Assembly (NCBI GenBank): GCA_946055445.1
Contig: CAMGGF010000025.1
Span: 1 to 10,960 of the forward strand
Reading direction: 5' to 3'
Length of the DNA stretch: 10,960 bases
Source of the DNA: an uncultured Ruminococcus sp.
GTDB lineage: Bacteria > Bacillota > Clostridia > Oscillospirales > Acutalibacteraceae
The notes under the pieces were generated by a model, which was not told where the DNA came from, did not search any database, and was given only the letters and a program-made list of their open reading frames with translations. The position numbers were made by a program, and so were the translations under genes. Below, piece after piece: positions 7,301 through 10,960 of this stretch (positions are counted from its first letter, which is position 1; each line of letters opens with the position of its first letter).

Positions 7301-8009
7301 GGTCCGTCAAAATCCCTGAACCGGCAGACTCGCTTTGCATAATACGAATATAATCCGGCTCTGCGTATTCCACGGTGGGGCAAGAAGCATAATATTCATA
7401 CGCGCTTTTTGCCGCGCTTTCGGTTGCATACTGCAAAATATACAAATTGCGGTAGCCGCTGACGCAATCTATCGCACCGCGCAAGTCAATCGCGGCAGTG
7501 GATTTGACAATCAACCGTTTCGATTGAAACGCGCGATTCACCAGCGCGCCGAATTCCACGGCGGTCACGGTGTACCCGAACGATTCCAGCACTTCGGCGG
7601 CAGGAACTTCGCACTTGCCGTTTTCAAACTGCGCGGCACTTTCCGCAAGGACGGTATATGCCCCCGCAGGACTTTGCACCTGTAACTCTACACTGTTGTT
7701 TTGCAGTTGCACGGTGGTCGTTCCGTCGGAAAACACACCGATCGAAGGGGTTTGCATAGAAAAGGTAATCGGCAACATATCCGGCAAACTGTCGGCGTTT
7801 GCCGTACCGTCCGATTCCGTCGGCAGAAATTCGTCTGCAATAAAACTGTTGCCTTGGTCATAGGTGCGAACAAGGTTTCGCAAACTTTCCGTAAACGCAG
7901 TTAAGCCGTCCGTGTTTTCGGCAGATGCGGCGAAAGCCGAGAAAGCCGCCGAACAGGACAGCCAACAAACCAAACAAGATAATAACAGAGCGAGAAATCG
8001 CTTGAACAT
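4380..8009 (-). CDS. Secreted subtilisin-like (S8) protease with leucine-rich repeats and C-terminal dockerin
   Basis: Domains of the 1209-residue protein, in order. A Sec signal peptide (positive MFKR, hydrophobic core, AFA/ASA cleavage near 27-30). A propeptide with an inhibitor-I9-like part near 164-223. A peptidase S8 domain, about 275-520, with the full triad: Asp281 (VLDSG), His317 (HGTHVAG), Ser465 (GTSMAAP), plus oxyanion Asn400 (AAGN). A chitobiase-C-like beta domain, about 528-610. BspA/LRR_5-type repeats, about 620-975. An Ig-like segment, about 988-1070 (CTYQWYKND, YYC). A FIVAR-like helical segment, about 1075-1140. A dockerin at 1146-1208 with two Ca-binding repeats (D-x-N-x-D). 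All catalytic residues are present, so it should be active outside the cell. The dockerin predicts docking to a cohesin protein; none is encoded here, and the substrate is unknown. An AAAAGGGG ribosome binding site (8020-8027) lies 10 bases upstream of the start. The gene is monocistronic, with its own promoter and flanking terminators. Confidence 0.93.
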   Translation of the reverse strand: MFKRFLALLLSCLVCWLSCSAAFSAFAASAENTDGLTAFTESLRNLVRTYDQGNSFIADEFLPTESDGTANADSLPDMLPITFSMQTPSIGVFSDGTTTVQLQNNSVELQVQSPAGAYTVLAESAAQFENGKCEVPAAEVLESFGYTVTAVEFGALVNRAFQSKRLIVKSTAAIDLRGAIDCVSGYRNLYILQYATESAAKSAYEYYASCPTVEYAEPDYIRIMQSESAGSGILTDRGTGELLYPIREKAQSWVSAQIGFEDISLRLAEMQLAEITVAVLDSGVDTDHELLAGRLLENPFNLSSTGEENSCEDDYGHGTHVAGILADNTLQNVKIKPYKVLNNQGKGPSSLIALGVDCAVADGADIINMSLSGPGESQTMTDSVNAAVKKGVNVVVAAGNDKTDISKVYYSPACVETAFTVSAVTQTNILAPYSNYNGPIDMAAPGENIKSSYLNNTYTVMSGTSMAAPLVSAGLAIVRSVYPNKTAKEAEEMLADYAVKVLEHEGQNRFGNGILYLKYILDNQPKTADPVFSVQGGEFHSSFSLELSSPEKDTIILYVLNSKSDLPSIGLINGKQYTQPLQISTDTKVSAVAISKGKLPSSVVTQKYTRSASSDEDFYDIDQNGKITAYFGTETEITVPVSIRGTTVTGIGGQAFRDNTAIRAVTLPDTAVSVDFAAFSGCTALHSVRGAGLKTVGMSAFQNSSISEFPFAQIETFGMKAFSGCANLQNVSFESAVSIDLSAFENARGVTELVSDTLQTIGMYAFRGTSLTAVSLPNATSVSTGAFENCTALQSVSLPQMTTAPIGLFKNCLSLRETDLPAVKEIASEAFYNTALPKAIFQNAVKIGKSAFSGCSALRTAFFPTATNVQENAFAGCRTLKTVYLPKITTVPKEIFADCNALKTLWLPAVTAVSIGGFDGSSVTFLQFETVKTVLSLPPSLKHLVLPATATRVSAAPQTPFTVYGSAGSFAETYANSTENAVFRAIPAIVGEVPTMVDETKNCIAVYAIGINCTYQWYKNDTLSNVGGTPIPGATQIHYTPCLADDAAAYYCVIESHDGAFIDTVTTTPIENSPMYRAADFTAYRQAVQTATGIDRSLYTAETLAALDELLAQDVSAFSKAQQADLEALTQSIYTAVSALKLIFSLGDVNRDRQITAVDARWILQIVSGLRAADDTVTLTLADINGDGQVTAVDARWVLQIVSGLREAE
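4393..4451 (-). repeat. Dockerin DNA direct repeat, copy in the C-terminal half
   Basis: This 59-base stretch matches 4498-4556 at 55 of 59 positions, offset by 105 bases (35 codons). The first 47 bases (plus-strand order) differ at a single site. Confidence 0.95.
4498..4556 (-). repeat. Dockerin DNA direct repeat, copy in the N-terminal half
   Basis: This is the partner of 4393-4451, with 4 mismatches in 59 bases. It encodes residues about 1152-1171. Confidence 0.95.
5079..6152 (-). repeat. Leucine-rich repeat array (BspA/LRR_5 type), 13 units
   Basis: Within the protease, residues about 620-977 form a regular repeat. The anchor [A/L/I/G]-F followed by a 3-residue turn often ending in Cys (AFSGC, AFENC, AFAGC, IFADC) recurs at 655, 678, 700, 721, 743, 765, 786, 808, 830, 851, 873, 895 and 917. 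The spacing is 21-23 residues. Each unit carries a L..V.LP-like strand. A capping segment FTVYGSAGSFAETYA near 961-975 is typical of the end of such arrays. The family is associated with surface adhesion and protein binding, so this part may select targets for the protease (inference). The DNA of the units is diverged, unlike the dockerin halves. Confidence 0.88.
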
Positions 8010-8092
8010 ACTGAAAATACCCCTTTTCCGTCAAAAACAAGCCGCAATGGGACAATTTCGGACAAACATTCCCGATTTTTTCCCGTTTAAGC

Positions 8093-8121
8093 AGTATACT
8101 ACATATATAGCCTCTTTGCAA
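8093..8121 (-). promoter_or_regulatory. Sigma-A-type promoter for the protease gene
   Basis: On the minus strand, TTGCAA (8116-8121) and TATACT (8093-8098) are 17 bases apart. The start of transcription would be near 8086, leaving a leader of about 77 bases before the ATG at 8009. The leader contains two spaced GACAA/TTGTC copies (near 8051 and 8061), but no clear operator. Confidence 0.75.
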
Positions 8122-8204
8122 GTAAAAAAGCGGAAAATTCACAAAATTTTTATACAAATTCGGGGGCGAATGTTGATTTTTCTCAAAAAGAAAAATAGAA
8201 ATGC

Positions 8205-8245
8205 AAACAAAAACCCCGCGTGCAGGTTCTATTGCACACGGGGTT
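8205..8245 (-). terminator. Intrinsic terminator of pnp
   Basis: A 13-base-pair stem pairs 8233-8245 with 8212-8224, with one G-U wobble and an 8-base loop. On the minus strand it is followed by TTTGTTTG. It begins 30 bases past the pnp stop. Just beyond it, a small AT-only hairpin (8177-8195) precedes the protease promoter. Confidence 0.9.
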
Positions 8246-8275
8246 GTACTTTATTTTGCTTTGTGAACCGAAGAA

Positions 8276-10450
8276 TCAGTCGCGGCGGCCGCGGCGGAAG
8301 TCACGGCGCGGGGCGGGACGGCGTTCCGAAATTTCGTTTTCGGGGGTTAAGCCTTCCACCTCAATCAGCGCCTCGCGGCGGGAGAGGTTCAGTCTGCCCT
8401 GTTCGTCTTTCGGCAGGACTTTCACGATGATTTCATCGCCGACATTGACCACATCTTCAACCTTTTCGGTGCGTTTGACATCGAGGTGGCTGATGTGTAC
8501 CATACCCTCCACACCCGGCACGATTTCGACGAACACGCCGAAACTCATCAGGCGGGTGACAATGCCCTTGTAAATTGCGCCGACCTCGGGGCCGTTTGCA
8601 ATGGTATCTACAATGAACACGGCTTTCTGTGCGTTGTCCAAATCCAAAGCGGAAACAAATACCTGACCGTCTTCGTTGACATCGATTTTGCAGTCGCACT
8701 CTGCGCAGATTTTCTGAATGACTTTGCCCTGCTTGCCGATGACATCGCCGATTTTGTCGGGGTCAATTTTCGTGGTAAGCATTTTGGGCGCCCATTTGGA
8801 CAGTTCTTTGCGCGGCTCAGAGATAACGGGCAGCATAATTTCGTCCAAAATGTAGCAACGCGCGGCGTAGGTCTTGTCGAGCGCCTCGCGGATAATCGCG
8901 GGGGTAAGACCGTGTACTTTCAAGTCCATTTGAATGGCGGTGATACCTTTTTTGGTACCTGCCACTTTAAAGTCCATATCGCCGAAGAAATCTTCCAAGC
9001 CTTGAATATCGACCATCGTCATAAAGCGGTCGCCCTCAGTGATAAGACCGCAGGAAATACCTGCAACCGGCGCTTTAATCGGCACGCCCGCCGCCATAAG
9101 GGACAGCGTAGAGCCGCAAATCGAGCCCTGCGAAGTCGAGCCGTTGGAGGAAAGCACTTCGGATACCACACGAATGCAGTAGGGGAATTCTTCCACCGAC
9201 GGAATGACGGGCAACAGTGCGCGTTCTGCGAGTGCGCCGTGACCGATTTCGCGTCTGCCCGGGCCTCTCGACGGTTTGGTTTCACCGACGGAGTAGGACG
9301 GGAAGTTGTAGTGATGCATATAGCGTTTTTCGGTTTGCTCGTCAATGCCGTCCAGCATCTGTGCGTTGCTCATCGGCCCCAAGGTGGTCACAGACAGGCA
9401 TTGTGTCTGCCCGCGGGTGAACATGCCCGAACCGTGCACGCGCGAAAGCAGGTCAACTTCGGCATTCAGCGGACGGATTTCGTCAATGCCTCTGCCGTCT
9501 ACGCGCTTGCCGTCATCCAAAAGCCAACGGCGAACGATATATTTTTGCAGTTTGTAAAGGCAGTCTTCAATTTTGGAAGCCTCTTCCGGATATGCTTCGT
9601 CGAATTTTTCGTGTACCGCGTCATAAATGGGTTTCAAACGCTCGTCACGAATGCGTTTGTCATCGGTATCGAGCGCGGCGCGCACATCGTCAATCGCGAA
9701 TTCTTTAATTGCCTCGTACAGTTCGGGCGAGGGGTCGTTCGACGGGAAGGAAACCTTCTCTTTGCCGACTTCGTCGCGAATGCCCTTGATGAATTCCACG
9801 ATTTTCTGGTTGGTTTCGTGACCGAACATAATGCCGTCAAACATAACATCATTGGGCACTTCGTTTGCGCCTGCTTCAATCATCGCCACCAAGGTGTCGG
9901 TCGAAGCCACGGTCACTGCCATTTGCGATTTTTCACGCTGTTCGGCGGTGGGGTTGATGACATATTCGCCGTCCACCAAACCGACGGAAACACCGCTTAT
10001 CGGGCCGTCCCACGGAATTTCGGAAATGCTGATGGCAACCGAAACACCAATCATTGCGGTGATTTCGGGCGAGCAGTCGGGGTCAACGGACATCACCGTT
10101 GCCACCACGCCGACATCGTTGCGCATATCTTTGGGGAATAAGGGGCGAATGGGACGGTCAATCACGCGCGACGCCAGCGTAGCCTTTTCACTCGCTCTGC
10201 CCTCGCGGCGCTGGAAAGAGCCGGGGATTCTGCCCACGGAATAGAGTTTTTCCTCAAAATCCACGGAAAGCGGGAAGAAATCTACGCCCTCACGCGGTTT
10301 GGCGGCCATGGTTGCGGTGCAAAGCACTTCGGTTTCGCCGTAGCGGACAAGACAGGAGCCGCCCGCAAGTTGCGCCATTTTGCCGACTTCTACCGACAGT
10401 TTTCTGCCGGCAAGGTCGGTTTCAAAAACCTTGTAGTCTTTAAAAAACAT
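8276..10450 (-). CDS. pnp: Polynucleotide phosphorylase
   Basis: This 3'-5' exoribonuclease degrades RNA with phosphate to give nucleoside diphosphates. It works as a cytoplasmic trimer, in many bacteria as part of the degradosome. The 724 residues (B. subtilis: about 705) show two RNase PH folds. The first carries GSFQRREGRASEKATLASR (77-95) and RPIRPLFP. The second carries MFTRGQTQCLSVTTLG, QGSICGSTLSLMAAGVP and the catalytic DMDFKVAGT motif; Asp487 and Asp493 correspond to E. coli Asp486 and Asp492. A KH domain with GxxG loop GKQG (572-575) and an S1 domain (about 622-692) follow. The C-terminus is short and very basic (RRDFRRGRRD), suiting RNA contact. The start at 10450 has an AGAGG site 7 bases upstream. 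It lies 184 bases downstream of rpsO on the same strand, the order conserved across bacteria. The 551-codon open frame on the opposite strand is a shadow. Confidence 0.98.
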   Translation of the reverse strand: MFFKDYKVFETDLAGRKLSVEVGKMAQLAGGSCLVRYGETEVLCTATMAAKPREGVDFFPLSVDFEEKLYSVGRIPGSFQRREGRASEKATLASRVIDRPIRPLFPKDMRNDVGVVATVMSVDPDCSPEITAMIGVSVAISISEIPWDGPISGVSVGLVDGEYVINPTAEQREKSQMAVTVASTDTLVAMIEAGANEVPNDVMFDGIMFGHETNQKIVEFIKGIRDEVGKEKVSFPSNDPSPELYEAIKEFAIDDVRAALDTDDKRIRDERLKPIYDAVHEKFDEAYPEEASKIEDCLYKLQKYIVRRWLLDDGKRVDGRGIDEIRPLNAEVDLLSRVHGSGMFTRGQTQCLSVTTLGPMSNAQMLDGIDEQTEKRYMHHYNFPSYSVGETKPSRGPGRREIGHGALAERALLPVIPSVEEFPYCIRVVSEVLSSNGSTSQGSICGSTLSLMAAGVPIKAPVAGISCGLITEGDRFMTMVDIQGLEDFFGDMDFKVAGTKKGITAIQMDLKVHGLTPAIIREALDKTYAARCYILDEIMLPVISEPRKELSKWAPKMLTTKIDPDKIGDVIGKQGKVIQKICAECDCKIDVNEDGQVFVSALDLDNAQKAVFIVDTIANGPEVGAIYKGIVTRLMSFGVFVEIVPGVEGMVHISHLDVKRTEKVEDVVNVGDEIIVKVLPKDEQGRLNLSRREALIEVEGLTPENEISERRPAPRRDFRRGRRD

Positions 10451-10510
10451 ACTTTTACCTCTTTTTCTTTATATTTCCGCGAGGCAAAGCCGGTTTTTAG
10501 CAATAAATGC

Positions 10511-10535
10511 AACCGTCCGCACTTCTTGAACGGCT
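10511..10535 (-). promoter_or_regulatory. Hairpin in the pnp leader
   Basis: An 8-base-pair stem (10528-10535 with 10511-10518, including two G-U pairs) encloses a 9-base loop. It lies 61 bases before the pnp start, within the 184-base rpsO-pnp gap. I found no convincing promoter in this gap; TTCAAG with a 17-base spacer to TTTATT is the best and is weak. pnp may therefore depend on readthrough from rpsO. In E. coli a leader hairpin is used for PNPase autoregulation, but similarity here is only by position. Confidence 0.35.
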
Positions 10536-10582
10536 CCATTTACCGCTAAACGACCGAAAAAGCCCCGTCGAATTCGTGTTCT

Positions 10583-10628
10583 AAAAAGCAATTCAAGGCA
10601 AGCAGCCCGAAAGCCGCTTGCCTCAATT
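10583..10628 (-). terminator. Hairpin terminator or attenuator after rpsO
   Basis: An 11-base-pair stem (10613-10623 with 10596-10606, one G-U pair) surrounds a 6-base loop. A lower AATT/AATT stem follows, then TTTTT (10587-10583, minus strand). It starts 7 bases past the rpsO stop. The T run is displaced from the main stem, so termination may be partial, allowing some readthrough into pnp. Confidence 0.7.
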
Positions 10629-10634
10629 CCCAAC

Positions 10635-10898
10635 TTATTTACGGATGCCGAGTCTCTGAATCAAAGAACGGTATCTTTCAATATCGGTTTTCTGCAAATA
10701 CGCAAGCAGGTTGCGTCTGTGACCGACCATCATCAAAAGACCGCGTCTGGAATGGTGGTCTTTTTTGTGGGTTTTCAAGTGCTCGGTCAAATCATTGATG
10801 CGCTTTGTAAGCACCGCGACCTGTACTTCGGGCGAACCGGTGTCACCCTCGTGTGTGGCGTATTCCGCCATGATTGCCTGTTTTTCTTCTTTGGTCAT
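10635..10898 (-). CDS. rpsO: 30S ribosomal protein S15
   Basis: S15 binds the 16S rRNA three-way junction early in small-subunit assembly. The 87 residues (family 86-89) show the family in full. MTKEEKQAIMAEYATHEGDTGSPEVQ opens the protein, followed by LTKRINDLTEHLKTHKKDHHSRRGLL, then MVGHRRNLLAYLQ, and the end RYRSLIQRLGIRK. The rRNA-contacting residues of the GDTGSPEVQ and HKKDHHSRRGL segments are intact. The start at 10898 was chosen over an in-frame ATG at 10937 because a GAGGTG site lies 6 bases upstream and the extra 13 residues are foreign to S15. The leader can hide this site by base pairing (separate entry). It is followed by a hairpin and then pnp. Confidence 0.98.
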   Translation of the reverse strand: MTKEEKQAIMAEYATHEGDTGSPEVQVAVLTKRINDLTEHLKTHKKDHHSRRGLLMMVGHRRNLLAYLQKTDIERYRSLIQRLGIRK

Positions 10899-10955
10899 GT
10901 TTTTCACCTCTTTCAAAATTTGCCTGTCGCGCAGCACAGAAGAAGGTCAGGTGAA
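10899..10955 (-). promoter_or_regulatory. rpsO leader with candidate Shine-Dalgarno-sequestering structure
   Basis: The ribosome binding site (GAGGTG, 10905-10910) lies within AGGTGAA (10903-10909), which is perfectly complementary over 7 bases to TTCACCT (10949-10955). A second segment, ACCTTCTTC (10939-10947), can pair instead with GAAAGAGGT (10906-10914), with one mismatch and one wobble. Between them is a small hairpin closed by CTGT/ACAG (10923-10938). S15 represses its own translation through leader RNA in several bacterial groups, and an equivalent role here is an inference. The promoter lies outside the window. Confidence 0.5.
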
Positions 10956-10960
10956 TACCC

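Noticed and set aside
7950..8009. Lipoprotein signal in the protease
   Set aside because: Cysteines at 12, 15 and 19 lie inside the hydrophobic core and lack a proper lipobox. An AFA/ASA signal peptidase I site follows, so a secreted soluble form is more likely.
8177..8195. AT-only inverted repeat downstream of the pnp terminator
   Set aside because: The 7-base-pair A/T-rich stem is expected by chance in this AT-rich gap and is unnecessary given the strong hairpin at 8212-8245.
8486..10141. 551-codon open frame on the plus strand, antisense to pnp
   Set aside because: It lies wholly opposite an unmistakable PNPase. It has no ribosome binding site or domain pattern, and its His/Phe/Val-rich composition is typical of a codon-bias shadow.
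10899..10937. Upstream ATG extending rpsO by 13 residues
   Set aside because: S15 proteins begin at the MTKEEKQ-like sequence, and the GAGGTG site is correctly spaced for the ATG at 10898.

Overview
The window looks like chromosomal sequence from a Gram-positive anaerobe of the class Clostridia, most likely an Oscillospirales/Ruminococcaceae-type gut bacterium. That placement is an inference. It rests on the ywiB-argS pairing, the rpsO-pnp pairing, sigma-A-like promoters with GAGGTG-type ribosome binding sites, and a large secreted protein with BspA-type leucine-rich repeats and a dockerin, a combination common in that group. No mobile element, CRISPR array, tRNA or rRNA gene was seen.

Layout. 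Bases 1-848 (minus strand) hold the 5' part of an unrecognised gene that runs off the left edge. It is divergent from a plus-strand operon, ddl - ywiB-like - argS (1020-4276), and two back-to-back promoters lie in the 171-base gap between them. The operon ends at a two-tier hairpin (4298-4349) that is T-rich on both strands and so can also stop the convergent gene. That gene, on the minus strand (8009-4380), encodes a 1209-residue secreted subtilisin-like protease. It has its own promoter, a chitobiase-C-like domain, 13 leucine-rich repeat units, an Ig-like region, a FIVAR-like helical segment and a C-terminal dockerin. Upstream on the same strand lie pnp (10450-8276, with its own terminator) and rpsO (10898-10635, with a hairpin after its stop).

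Function. Most of the window is housekeeping: peptidoglycan precursor synthesis (Ddl), arginyl-tRNA charging (ArgS), ribosomal protein S15 and RNA turnover (PNPase). The accessory element is the protease. Its dockerin suggests docking to a cohesin protein encoded elsewhere, as in a cellulosome-like surface complex. The points most worth a second look are this protease's architecture, the nearly identical DNA of its two dockerin halves, the unrecognised left-edge gene, and an rpsO leader whose Shine-Dalgarno sequence can pair with either of two upstream segments.
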